Assembly: GCA_903772945.1 (NCBI GenBank)
Contig: CAICTM010000938.1
Coordinates: 1-42,143, forward strand
From: Seminavis robusta
Taxonomy: Eukaryota; Bacillariophyta; Bacillariophyceae; Naviculales; Naviculaceae
Reading direction: 5' to 3'
Length of the DNA stretch: 42,143 nucleotides
In this document: one piece after another, positions 1-10,152 of the stretch
Position numbering within the stretch: the first letter of the stretch is position 1
How the letters are laid out: every line of letters begins with the position of its first letter
Program-made: the position numbers and the translations under genes
Notes under the pieces: model-generated
What the model saw: only the letters and a program-made list of their open reading frames with translations
Databases searched by the model: none
Told to the model about the DNA's origin: nothing

Positions 1-249
1 CCCACCCCCGCCGCTCGACCACCGGCAGACCCCCCCAACACAAAGAAAACTTGGGGAATATATATATATATCTCTTTCGAGTGAGTCGCATGGACTAGAT
101 AGCTATGAAACATCAAGTTGCTCGGCTAAGTAATTCATAGCCTCCTGGAAACTCTCGCTGTAGGAGCGATGCTTGAATGACGGACTTGGCGGTCTTGAGG
201 TTGGGTTGTAATGCCGGAAGAAGCTTGCGAATCTTGGGCTCTCAGTAAA
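1..249. other. Non-coding left edge with TA microsatellite
   Basis: No gene is recognised here. A short (TA)n run lies at about 58-72, and a C-rich tract (runs of C at 1-40) sits at the very edge. It lies downstream of the decayed gag-like ORF on the minus strand and may be the remnant interior or end of the same element. Confidence 0.4.
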
Positions 250-1193
250 GGTTTAACCAGCGGTTTCCAGTCGTGAAGGCCTTGGTAAGCTTTTCACAGT
301 AGCGCTCAAAATGAAGTTGCGGGACTTCCCATCAAAGAAAGTATTTAATGGCTCTATCCGCGAATGCCTTGGTACGAGCCTGGAACGAATCACCAAGTAG
401 TGAACCTTCATGGCCAAGTAAGCTGCTCGGCCGTTCTGTTGCGCTGCGCAACGTTGGACCCATGTCAACCAGGTCCACCGTGAGTAACCGACCGAATGAT
501 GGCCACAAACAGCCTGATTGTCTTGTACGAAATGAGGTCCGATGTCTTGTCCTTCGGACCAATTCTTCAGGATGCGATGGAAGGCCAAAACTGGGTCAGC
601 CTCATCTGCGTGTCGGTATCAGGTGTCCTGGCAAAGTGACTTTGGATCTCGTAACATAAGCCAGAGGGGCACCGCAAACGCCTCGCTTGACATTCAGAAC
701 ATTGTCAATAGACTCCAGAACTCGTCGGACATCTTCGACCTTCAAGATTGGGGAGGATCCGCAACATCGATCTCTTCTCGTTCGACTCGTATAAAGCCCA
801 AACTCTATTCAATCTCGCCAAACTGGCTTGGTTGGGAGTGAACTCACGCTGGATTCGTGTCATATGAAACTTGTAGAACCGTAGTTGTCTGAGTCGCTTC
901 TCAAAGACAAATCCCAGCTGTCGTCCACGATTGGGAACTTCTCTGGGCTGAACTGCTGCGGCAGCTTCATCAGTGGCTGCAGCCGCAATGGCTGGGTTGG
1001 GAATGGTACCACCTGGTTTCCTCACGTTCTCGCAGATGCTCTTGATATCAGCATCGGTAAAGGTATCGAGTGAGACGAAGGCATCCAATCCTTGATCATT
1101 CAATGCTGTCCTCGTGGCTAATTCGGCAATACCGATGGTATTCTGTAAATAGTTGTTCATGGCTGCAAGATTGCCTGCCATATTCGCCTCCAA
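250..1193 (-). pseudogene. Decayed retroelement gag-like ORF (diatom type)
   Basis: The minus strand opens with ATG at 1193. It reads an N-terminal region with 'ALNDQGLDAFVSLDTFTDAD' followed by 'KSICENVRKPGGTIPNP', an Ala-rich linker, and 'GFVFEKRLRQLRFYKFHMTR'. This arrangement resembles a gag-like protein that I associate with diatom retroelements, based on memory and not on a search. The frame breaks at about 780-700; one frame then reads 'VEDVRRVLESIDNVLNVKRG' until a stop at about 611-613, and the adjacent frame continues with 'FHRILKNWSEGQDIGPHFVQ' around 588-530. At least two frameshifts and further decay towards 250 make it non-functional as one protein. An alternative reading is a short intact 162-residue ORF with unrelated downstream sequence, but the conserved-looking continuation across frames argues for decay. 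Confidence 0.6.
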
Positions 1194-1930
1194 TTACTTC
1201 TTCTCTTGCGGTATCACTTGGATGAGCAACAGTTGTTGGGTCTTCTTCTCTGCTCCTATTCCAACAGCAAACTGTACACACCCAGACAAGTAAGGCTGTA
1301 TTCCACGGAATGAGCTCTGCACACCCAGTCTGTGGCAATCTAGGCCAAAACTCTTGGATCAGGCGTCCCCTCTCCTTGGCTCAACCGGTTTCTTTGGTGA
1401 CAATGAGGCAGGAATTGATCCAGACTGGAGGGATCAATATTCCAAGTCCAAACCTCTGCTTCCCACTTGGAAGTCTCTTTCTCTCGCTCCACTTGAGAGA
1501 GCCCCTTCTTCTTGAGAGGTCTTCTGTTGCTATGCCGCTTGGAGGTCTTCTCTTCTTCTCTTCTTCCTCTGCCGACCGATCGGTGGCAATGAGGATCTCT
1601 TCTTGTCGTTCTGTAGCTCCGAATCGGCGACAATGGCGCTGCTTCGAAAGGAACGGTATCTTCACGTCGAACGGTAGCGTCGACACGTTTGAACGATTAA
1701 CAAACTCCTTCTTCTTCTTCTTTCTTCTCGACAAGCGAACGACAATGGCGTCGCTTCGAACGAACGGTAGCGTCGCGTCGTCTTCTTCTCGTCGTCGTTC
1801 GAACGGTATCTTCGAATCGTCGACAATGGCGTTCGAACGGACGAACGAACGGCTCTTCTTCTTCTTGTCGCTCGCAACGATCGTTGCTTGCTTGTTCTCC
1901 TATCGATCGTGTAGTAGCTTCCACGCCTGA
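1194..1930. repeat. Low-complexity CTT/CGAA-rich tract with degenerate modules
   Basis: The plus strand is rich in CTTCTT, TCG and CGAACGG words. The word GACAATGGCG, followed closely by TTCGAA, recurs at about 1629, 1741 and 1821, and GAACGGTA recurs at about 1652, 1671, 1763 and 1801. Long open frames on both strands (for example 1310-1930 plus) are Ser/Arg/Glu-rich and look like by-products of the composition. On the minus strand it precedes the gag-like ORF, so it may be the leader or terminal repeat of that decayed element. The purine-rich leader of the second copia element (36950-37450) has a similar texture. Confidence 0.45.
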
Positions 1931-2375
1931 TAAGCCGAAAAAGGCTGATGATGGTGTTGAAAAGAGGTTGCTATAGTGTTGTGTTACTACTTGGTAGTTG
2001 TTGTGGTTGATTTTAGTAATCTGGTAACTGGATAGTCATAAATCGCTACCACAGGTCATTTTCGGAAAGATCCAGAAGCAGAAGGACGTCACGTGTCGAG
2101 TCAACTCCCGCGCTACAACCAACTTGAACAATTTTAGCAACAACGAGACGCCTCGTTGCTCCATGGGAGAAACAGTGGACAAGGCACTTCTACAGTTGCT
2201 TTATCATAGCGTTGATCCACAAGTGCCCGGAGCCTTCCAGTGCAAGGCTAGCTAGCTTTAGCAGGCTTTAATCATTTATAACTGGTTCTATAGCCCTCGT
2301 TATTATGGTGTACCGGTACCGTACAGTACGAACTGAAATTAATTGTGCTCCAAAGTATCCTCGAGCACTGACCCA
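1931..2375. other. Intergenic, no gene seen
   Basis: No gene is recognised. A palindromic ACCGGTACCGTAC-type word occurs at about 2311-2327. This lies just 3' of the minus-strand membrane-protein gene and should hold its polyadenylation region. Confidence 0.4.
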
Positions 2376-3757
2376 TTACGCTGCATACATCCTGTCGTGG
2401 TGATCAACAGTGATGGCGGTGGTGCGCTGATGAGATCCGTCGCTTTCGTCTTCGTCTTCGTCATCGGGAAGTCGAGCATTCCTTGGCCGGAAACGACGGA
2501 ACACCATGAAGCCAGCAAATGCTGCCACCACCAGACAGAGCATAGAGATAAGAACCTTCCTTCCGGCATTCGAAATCTTCTGAGAACGTCCGTCTCTCGT
2601 GCCTTGTGACGTGTCTCCTCCATTGGCATCCGTCTCAGTATTGTCCGTGTTCACATTGTCGATGAAGCCGTTCTCCGCCCCAAGAGCCTCTCCAACATCG
2701 GTTTCGAGGAGTCCCTTAACCACTTCCAAAACATGAGCAATAATCTCGTCCGTAATGGTTCCAAACAGCCGAAGAGTGAGTCGTCCAACAAAGCAGTTTC
2801 TGCCGGCATGCTCAGGGGTGCAAGTGGCTTTGCAAGGGGATACCGGTACGGCCGAACAGGTGAGGGCAAGAAACGAATGACAAGAATGATGCAATCACGC
2901 AATTCCAATTATCGTATTACCTTGATCAGATGCTTCGTCGAGGTCCACATTCCCAATGTAATAGTCACTGCCAGATCCCATCAAGTCCTCCAAACGTCGT
3001 CGTCGGCCATTATTGCCCAGCTCTTCGCAGAAAGGAAGAACTTCTCGCAGGGCGCTATCAAGGGCATTTTCAAGAACAGTGAAGGCAATGCTGTCTTTGG
3101 TCGTCTCAATATTGAGATCAGATGTAAGCGTCGTGGCTTGAAAGTCGAAACATGAGGGCAAGACAACACCACTGGTCGGTGTTGCAGAGGCATTCGTATT
3201 GGGCGATGCAGTCGGCACGGAAAGCACCGTTGGACTCGACGCTGGGTTCAATGTGACGCTTGGCACCGGGCTTGAAAGAGTGGGGACCGACGCAGGGCTC
3301 GAAGCTGGACTGGCAGAAGAAGATGGAGTGGGGGACGAAGGCGTAGTTGGCGAAGCCACGCTTGGAGCTGAAGGAGTCCCAGATCCACTTGGTTTGTCAC
3401 CATTCGATCCGCCTGGGCCTTCGTCATTCGAGCCAGTGATGCTGTCGTCTGTACCATCATAATCAAACGAGAAGCTCAGGGACATGGACATGAACATATT
3501 GGAATGAACCATAAGTTCCCTCAAGGCCCTGCAACAAGAGTATCACAGCAAGCAATGATCGACAAGGCGAGACGATTGAGTTTTGCAGAGCTTAAAACGT
3601 GTGAAAGCGCATTGCAAGAGTGGCAACCAACAACTTACTTTTCCACATCGAGTTCATCCTCCTCCACATCTAGAGTGGCTCTTCCAAACTCAAAATCGGA
3701 TTGACATTGGCCAATGGCGAAGGCAAAGATGCAAATAAGGGAAAACAGCAGCTTCAT
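2376..3757 (-). CDS. Secreted-pathway single-pass membrane protein, function unknown
   Basis: Three exons are proposed: 3757-3639, 3528-2921 and 2827-2376. They join in frame to 392 residues. The donors are GTAAGT and GTAATA; the acceptors are TTGCAG and, less canonical, TTGCAAAG. The N-terminus is a signal peptide (MKLLFSLICIFAFAIG, residues 1-16). An acidic stretch follows, then a long Ser/Pro/Thr-rich stalk (about 60-145) typical of extracellular linkers. A small domain follows (about 147-270) with Cys in 'LPSCFDF', 'LPFCEEL', 'ATCTPEH' and 'RNCF' and a basic 'GRRRRLED' segment. A transmembrane helix lies near the C-terminus ('VLISMLCLVVAAFAGFMVF'), followed by a short acidic tail of about 40 residues. 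This predicts type I topology. I do not recognise the family. The third-exon boundary is the least certain part of the model. Confidence 0.7.
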
Positions 3758-4838
3758 GGTTGCTCGTTGCTCGCTTTTACTGTTGCAGCTGTCGTTTTGT
3801 TGCTTGAAGAGTTTGGATGGAAGGCCAACACTGAGTGAATCGTTGAGGGCACGTTGATGTATATTTCAGAGCTAATTCACCTCTTGACTGAAAAATGATC
3901 CTCATCTAATGACAAAGATCGATTGACGACTCTTCTGAACGAGAGCCAAATCGAGACGTTACGTTTTGGCACGATTTGGAGTTGTTATCAATACTTGAGA
4001 TTGGTTGCGTGGATGATTGGTACAACGAAGGCCCACACACATTTACTTCTACCATGAACTCTACGTGCTATCGTGGAGCCATGCACTTATGGTTTCGTGC
4101 GGGTATACACCTCTCCGCTGGCCCAAGTACCTGGAGCTTTTGAGATCTTACTTCTACCAAAAACTCTGCGTGCCATCGTGGAGCCAAGGAAGGGTTTCGT
4201 GCGGGTATACATCTCTCCGCTGGCAAGCACCCGGAGCTTTTGAAATCTGCGATGCTACCGCATAAGTTTCCTTGCGGATCGTGAAGCTCGCTACCGTAGC
4301 ATCGTATGTGCAATCCATTGCTGTTGAGAACGGAGTGCACAAGTAGATTTCAATTAGAAAGAGGAGGGCAATCGTGTTCCAACACTTCGGCGCCCCCACC
4401 GTGGCGCTTCCGTGCTCTCGTCTGTACCGATAGTCGCAGGGCCCGGGGTAGGCACTGTGACGTTCGTACTATGCTGCAAAGACGCGCCGTGGGATCCCCT
4501 CTTGATGAATCGAATCCATCAACCTACCGTAGAAAGAATTGAATGATCAATCGAATCTAACCTGAAAACCTAGCTAGAATAACTAAAAAGAAGCAATCAG
4601 CTGGCTACTGGACGGAGTCACACACGTAAAACGTTGGAAGATTGTCTACTAGCTAGTACTAGTATCTACCAAGTTGTGTGGATAAACAAACCATTGCTTC
4701 ACAAGTCCGAATCAATATATCAGTATTGGGTTGTTAAAAAGTTTCAAAGAACAAGATTTTAGTTTGTAGAATCCAATCTGTGATCTCCTTGGAACTAATT
4801 GCAAGAAAGCTATTCACTCCAGAAGTTCTTCTATCTTG
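3758..4838. other. Intergenic, contains one tandem duplication
   Basis: No gene is recognised. It contains the 105-bp duplicated unit listed separately. Short open frames overlapping the duplication (4017-4265 plus; 4068-4399 minus) have no recognisable content. It separates the membrane-protein promoter (about 3758-3900, minus strand) from the 3' end of HslV. Confidence 0.4.
4043..4251. repeat. Two-copy tandem duplication, period about 105 bp
   Basis: Unit 1 is about 4043-4147 and unit 2 about 4148-4251. Both begin TTACTTCTACC and share TCGTGGAGCCA, GTTTCGTGCGGGTATACA and CTCTCCGCTGG in the same order. The copies differ by scattered substitutions and short indels. Confidence 0.8.
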
Positions 4839-5582
4839 CTATTCTGTCTTTGCTTCATCCTCTTTTGGGAGAGTTTCACTTCGAAAGTTGCTGTTTGTGT
4901 ACACACACATCTCAGAAGCCACCGCCATAGCCTTCTTGGCAATATCTTCCGCAGATAATTCTGTCACATCGATCAATGCTCTCGCGGCAGCTAACAGTAG
5001 AATGCGAACGAAACGTTAGAATACCAGCTAGATAGTAGAGCAATATCAACTCTCCTCTCCTTCTATCCTGTTTTGCTTTGAGTCAAACCTACCAATAGCA
5101 AAGGGACTCCCACTGCCCACTCCCAGAATACCATCGGAACTTTCCAACACGTCTCCATTTCCAGTGACTTCCAAGGACACATTGGCATCGGCAACTACCA
5201 GCGATGCTTCTAGACGTCTCAAGTATTTGTCGGTTCTCCACCCCTTGGCCAATTCGACACAGCTTCGAGTTAATTGCCCGGGATATTCATCGAGTTTTCC
5301 TTCCAGCCGTTCCAACAAGGTAAATGCATCAGCAGTGGACCCTGCAAATCCAACGAGTGTTCCATCCTTGAGGACACGAATTTTGTTGGTGTTGGATTTG
5401 ACAATCATATTTCCTTGTGAGACCATTCCATCACCCATCATGCAGACCTTGCCATCTTTGCGAACGCAAACAATGGTGGTCCCGTGTCTGTCCGGCAGAG
5501 CTTGATTTGAAAGCGAGGAAGCATGGAAAGAGCGAACACAACGCGGGGGCTGAACAAGAGCACGGCGGAGGAGGTGGTTCAT
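4839..5582 (-). CDS. HslV: Mitochondrial HslV (ClpQ) ATP-dependent protease peptidase subunit
   Basis: Two exons, 5582-5093 and 4990-4839, join to 213 residues (donor GTAGGT, acceptor TGTTAG). Residues 1-34 form an Arg/Ser-rich, acid-poor leader typical of mitochondrial import. It ends at 'RHG' just before '[12 protein letters not shown]', so Thr35 is the expected N-terminal nucleophile after processing. The HslV landmarks follow in order: '[15 protein letters not shown]', '[20 protein letters not shown]', '[16 protein letters not shown]', '[16 protein letters not shown]' (completed by exon 2) and '[17 protein letters not shown]'. HslV forms a dodecameric threonine protease that works with the HslU AAA+ unfoldase; HslU is not in this window. 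The intron interrupts the conserved GSG-AIAAARAL segment and reads into stops if unspliced. It is divergently arranged with SF3A3 across 457 bp. Confidence 0.95.
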
Positions 5583-6039
5583 TGTTGTATAATATGGTAT
5601 AGTTCTCTTAGATTAGGTCACCTTGGGCTTGGATGGAGGGTAGCTTCTACTATTATCGTTTCCAGGAGTAGAATAGATTATTATTTGTGCGATTGTCATG
5701 GTTGGATCTAAATAAAGCCAGCAAGCCTGTAATAGGCAAATGAATCGAATCGAATCGATTCGATTTGATTTGACTGAATCGAATCGAATCGAATCGAATC
5801 ATCTACCACCGTTCGTCCATCCACTGCCAAACGACGATGACAAAGGGAAAGACTTTTGGAAGCAATATCCCGATTGCATAATAAGATAATAAGATACGAA
5901 AGCCACGGCAAGATCAGCCTGTTTGTACAGGAAGTAGAACTGGAAGTCACTCGTTGGGTTCACAACGACTGTTAAAGAAGCAGCAGCAGCATCTCAGCTC
6001 GATCAGTCTTTCATCATCTGTTGAAAGACCAAGACCAAG
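5583..6039. promoter_or_regulatory. Divergent intergenic region between HslV and SF3A3
   Basis: These 457 bp lie between two start codons on opposite strands, so they should hold both promoters. They include the AATCG microsatellite listed separately. I see no certain TATA box or initiator. Confidence 0.4.
5736..5800. repeat. AATCG pentanucleotide microsatellite
   Basis: The tract is GAATCGAATCGATTCG followed by GATTTGATTTGACT and then four more GAATC units. The change of orientation in the middle (AATCG to CGATT) makes it partly self-complementary. Similar GAATC/GATTC words recur near 16590-16615 and 16840-16865. Confidence 0.85.
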
Positions 6040-8277
6040 ATGGACCTTCCACCGCCGCCGCCGCCGCCACCACCACCACCTCCTCCTCCACCACCACCGC
6101 CACTGCCATCTTTCTTGCCGCCTCCACCGCCCCCTCCTCCTCCTGCTTCAGCTCCTCAAAACGTGACGTCACCCGAGCAGTTGGCAACGATCCAGAGTGC
6201 GCTCTCCAGTCTGACATCTACCCTCGAGAAAGGTAGATGCTTGGAGACGGAAATGGAGGCGACAACCATGATGGCAGCATCTCTATTGAAGTACTCCCCG
6301 GCAAACAAGAACGAATCCTCTGCTGTTGATGTCTCTACCATGCCAGGAGGAGTCCGAGATGCCTGGACTGTGGTGTCCGACACGAGTCTCCAAAAGACTT
6401 CTACTAGTACTACCGCGGCTATTGGCAACAATATTATTCTAGATGCCTCGAAACAGCAAGATCAGGAATTGCCATTGGGACGAGGACAATTGGCAAAAGC
6501 TGTCCACATGACGGCGCTCGCCAAGTGTCTGCAACGAGAGGCAGATTTGGCACAGTCAGTCAAGGAGCAGCGAGAAAAGGAAGGAACCACACTCAAACGG
6601 GCACTCACCACGGCAAAGGCCACCCTACCCAACTACGGAACGGCATGGCTACAGGTATTTGACGAACGACTGCAACAAATCCAGTCCTATCATGCCAGGC
6701 ATGAAATGGCAGAAGAACGCTTGTTGCACGGAAACGCAAAGAGACAAAAGCTGGGAAATCCTGCCACGGATGGATATGACTTGGCTTCCACTGTCCATGA
6801 AACTCTGGCTCCGATTCAGAATGGATCTCTCTTTAACGAGGAAGAAGTCATGGGAAAATATCTAGACTTACAGCCAATCTATGCATCTGCTGCCGTATTT
6901 CTCAAACGACTGGCCAAACACAATAATAATCCTGCCACTACAACAACAATTTTGGTGGATACTTCCTTTACGTATCCCGATTTTCTCGCATTCCTCACCA
7001 GGGGACCCTTGTCCAAGACGGCAATCGAAGCAGATAAACTCAAAGATCGAAAACATTATGTACGATTTCTGGGAGCCACGCAAAGCTATCTCGAAGGATT
7101 CATTCACAAGGTATCGCCACTCTTCAAAATTCAAGACATTGTGAAACCATCGATTGAGGATTTCGAAACGCAATGGAAAGCCAAAGGAGGAGTCGATGGA
7201 TGGGAAGCAAAACCAGCAGAAGCCATCATGGTAGAAATAACAACGACAACAACGGCAACCAAAGATGGGGCAACCGACGACGACGACAAACAGGTTGTGG
7301 GAATTGACTTGGCACCCTATGACTCGGCGGCAGCCTTGGAAAAAGCCGTCGATGGCGATCAACTCAAGGCAGAATTGTCACGGCTGGGAATGAAATGTGG
7401 TGGAACCACTGCGGATAGAGCAAAACGTCTCTTCATGACGAAGGATACTCCTCTCGAGAAGCTACCCAAAAAGTTGTTTGCCAAGAAAAAGGCGTCCAAC
7501 AATGGCGAAAAAGCAACAACATCCGCAAGTGCGGTTGTCGCATCCAAATCCGAACGACGAGTCGATATTGCACGAAGGGAAACCATTGTCATGGCGCTCT
7601 TGGATCACTTGCGGCCGTCATTGGAGGCCACTTTGCGGCGTCTAGAGCGCCGACAGGCACAGACACTCAATGAACGAGACCAGGAGCTAGAGGAAGAATT
7701 GCACGGATCGGCACTCGACGACAAAACTAAATCGGAGGGAGACAAGGAAAAGAATGAAAACGATAGCGATGACGACGATGACGAGGATGCTCCAATCTAC
7801 AATCCAAAGGGAGTGCCACTGGGCTGGGATGGCAAACCCATTCCCTATTGGCTCTTCAAGCTACATGGGCTCAATCACTTTTACAATTGTGAAATTTGTG
7901 GTAATGAATCTTACCGCGGCAGAAAGAATTTTGAGCTTCATTTCACAACCGAACCCAAGCATGCCTATGGCATGAAATGTTTGGGCATTCCCAACACGGT
8001 ACGTTCTTTTCCACGGAAACGCCACGATGGAGGGTTCCAATAGTGTTTTCCTTGTGGAGAATCTCACGCTTTTGGTTGGTTTTCTCTTTGCTTTTAATAA
8101 TGCCTCCAGAAACACTTTCACGGGGTCACCAAGATTGAAGATGCTCAAGATCTTTGGAAGAAACTCCAAGGGCAGCTTGAAGAAGGCAAATTCAAAGAGG
8201 AGGAATACGAGGATTCTCATGGAAACGTGTTGTCTCGTGCTGCCTACGAGGATCTTGCGCGACAAGGGTTGCTCTAG
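6040..8277 (+). CDS. SF3A3: Splicing factor 3A subunit 3 (SF3a60 / Prp9)
   Basis: Exons 6040-7998 and 8110-8277 join to 708 residues (donor GTACGT, acceptor CTCCAG; intron 111 bp). SF3a is part of the U2 snRNP and helps it engage the branch point. The N-terminus is an unusual poly-proline head (about residues 4-37), followed by an N-terminal helical region with '[21 protein letters not shown]'. Around residues 440-490 there is a SAP-like helix pair ('[20 protein letters not shown]', '[13 protein letters not shown]'). The hallmark C-terminus reads '[20 protein letters not shown]', '[15 protein letters not shown]' and '[13 protein letters not shown]', a matrin-type C2H2 zinc finger. Exon 2 completes it with '[18 protein letters not shown]'. 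An acidic Asp/Glu/Ser stretch precedes the finger. The poly-proline head may have expanded by slippage of CCG/CCA/CCT codons. Confidence 0.95.
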
Positions 8278-8425
8278 GTCTCTAGCTAGAAACTACCCTA
8301 CGCTTGTAGCAAGCAGATCATGATGCGACTAGCTGCTTTTCTGCACTGCACCCGTATCGTACTACCGTAGCTAGCCATTATAAGTAGCCAGAAAGGACTT
8401 GTGTTGTGCATGTATGTTGACTGTT

Positions 8426-9673
8426 CTACGTATCAGGATCCTTTGTTATTGGGGTGTCTTCTTCAGAGCCCCATTCACTCCAACTTCCATCGTAGATTGC
8501 AGTTTTGGATGGGTCTCGTCCACAGACATCGAGGGCGGCTGCCAATGCGCATGCTGTTGCGCCGCTACCACAGGATATCACAATTCTCTTGTCAGTTTCA
8601 ATGTCAATGCCAGCATCTGCAACAAGTTTTTGGAGTTCTTGTTTTGGTTTCAGTTGGGCCACATTGTCTGGATCTAGAAGCGAGAAAAAGAAGAGATTCT
8701 TGGCCCCGGGCATGTGCCCAAGACGAAGGCCAGGTCGGGGCTCTTCCACCGAGCCAAGAAACCGCTCTGAAGACCGTACATCGACAATGATCGAATCGGT
8801 GTCCTTTCCTTTGTTTACAATACCCTTAACCTCTTCAATGTCTACTACATTCTGTGGGTCAGTGGCTGTGTACTTTGTCGGCTTTGACAGGTCCAAGCCA
8901 TCTGCGTTTATCACCTTGGCTGGTTCCTTGTCTAACTTTCCCCCTTGCTTTTCCCATTCCTCCAGGGATCCGTTCATCAGATGGACCCGATCCCTCTCGT
9001 GTCCCATGGCTTGGATCTGATACAATGCTCTGTGAATAAACATCTACATATAAAATAGCCGTCAGAGTGGAAAAAGGCAAAGGTAATCTGAGTTATTTGT
9101 AACCAGATCAATCAGATAGCCAAAAGAAGGCACACTTACACATCCTTTTGTCGCGTAGAGAATCAAATGATCTGAATTTGTAATGTCCAAAGCGTCCATG
9201 GAAGCGGCGAACAAATCTTTGGGTGGCATCATGTGTGGCAGACCTTTTGGGTTCAAGTCACCCTTGGAAGCAACATCATCAATATCAAAATACCGTGCTC
9301 CTGGAATCCGAGGCCCTGCTTCGAACTCTTCTCGTCCATTCCGATCCTTCAGGAACCAAGAACCATCCACAAAGACAACTCCAGGCTCTCCGAAAACTTG
9401 AAGACTCTCCTCGACGCTCACAATCTTTTTGCCGGAAAGAAGGCTATGTACCGTTTTGCTCTTTTTGTTGGGAGACTCGGTAGACATGTTACATCTAGTA
9501 GCGGTACCGGTGGTACCAGTAGAAGAAGATGGCTTGAACCAATGAGCAGCAGCTGCCACAGAATTTCGACGACCTACAAAGGAAAACGACCCCACCACAG
9601 ACGACCTTGCCAGTAGAAGAACCACCATCCAAACCACAACAGAGCTCCGAGGGATCACGGCTAACGGCGCCAT
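8426..9673 (-). CDS. Two-domain sulfurtransferase (mercaptopyruvate/thiosulfate sulfurtransferase, rhodanese family)
   Basis: Exons 9673-9140 and 9043-8426 join to 383 residues (donor GTAAGT, acceptor ATGTAG; 96-bp intron). The first rhodanese domain (about residues 85-195) carries 'VVFVDGSWFLKDRNGREEF' and 'RIPGARYFDIDDV'; the second (about 240-375) carries 'SIIVDVRSSERF', 'GHMPGAKNLFF' and the active-site loop 'CGSGATA' with its catalytic Cys. CGS/TGxTA is the form usual in mercaptopyruvate sulfurtransferases, so that activity is more likely than plain thiosulfate transfer. The chosen ATG gives a hydrophobic leader (about residues 10-28) followed by 'SVVGSFSFVGRR'. A Phe right after a predicted signal cleavage site is the usual diatom plastid import signature, so plastid location is plausible but unproven. 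No in-frame ATG lies closer upstream. Confidence 0.9.
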
Positions 9674-10152
9674 CAATAATGATAACGAGTTCACACCAAC
9701 TCGCCAGAAATGAGGGAGAGGAGAGTTCACAAAGATCTTTGGGTAGCAAGATCTTCATTAAGGAAAGGGGTAGCACTGGAAATACCAGCTTTTTTCCGGG
9801 ACTCCACGTGTATCTTTGGTTGAGTCACGAATCAACTTACCTCAGTGGAACTGACGTACCACTGCCTCCAACATCACCAAATGGATGAGAGGAAGAGAAC
9901 CGCCGATGTTACCGCTGTACGGCTGTACCTTCATGCTATCTTGCCAATAGCGGAAGCACGCACTGGATTTGAAGAAAGGATTCTTGGCTACTAGTAGTAG
10001 AGCGAGCAGCTACATCCAGCTAGCTTGCACGACGACCACAGCCATCCCCCATTGCCACGTTCACTTGAGTGGCTGCGGTTCCAGGCTGTAGTAATCAAAA
10101 AGAGAAGGCATTAATTTAGGTCGATATCTTTTTGTCCCAAAGATCATTCACC
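9674..10152. promoter_or_regulatory. Divergent intergenic region, sulfurtransferase / plastid repeat protein
   Basis: These 479 bp separate two divergent start codons and should hold both promoters. If both products go to the plastid, shared regulation is possible. I recognise no specific element. Confidence 0.35.

Noticed and set aside
1310..1930. 206-codon plus-strand open frame rich in Ser, Arg and Phe
   Set aside because: Open frames exist on both strands through the same CTT/CGA low-complexity tract, and there is no domain or splice context. Composition explains it.
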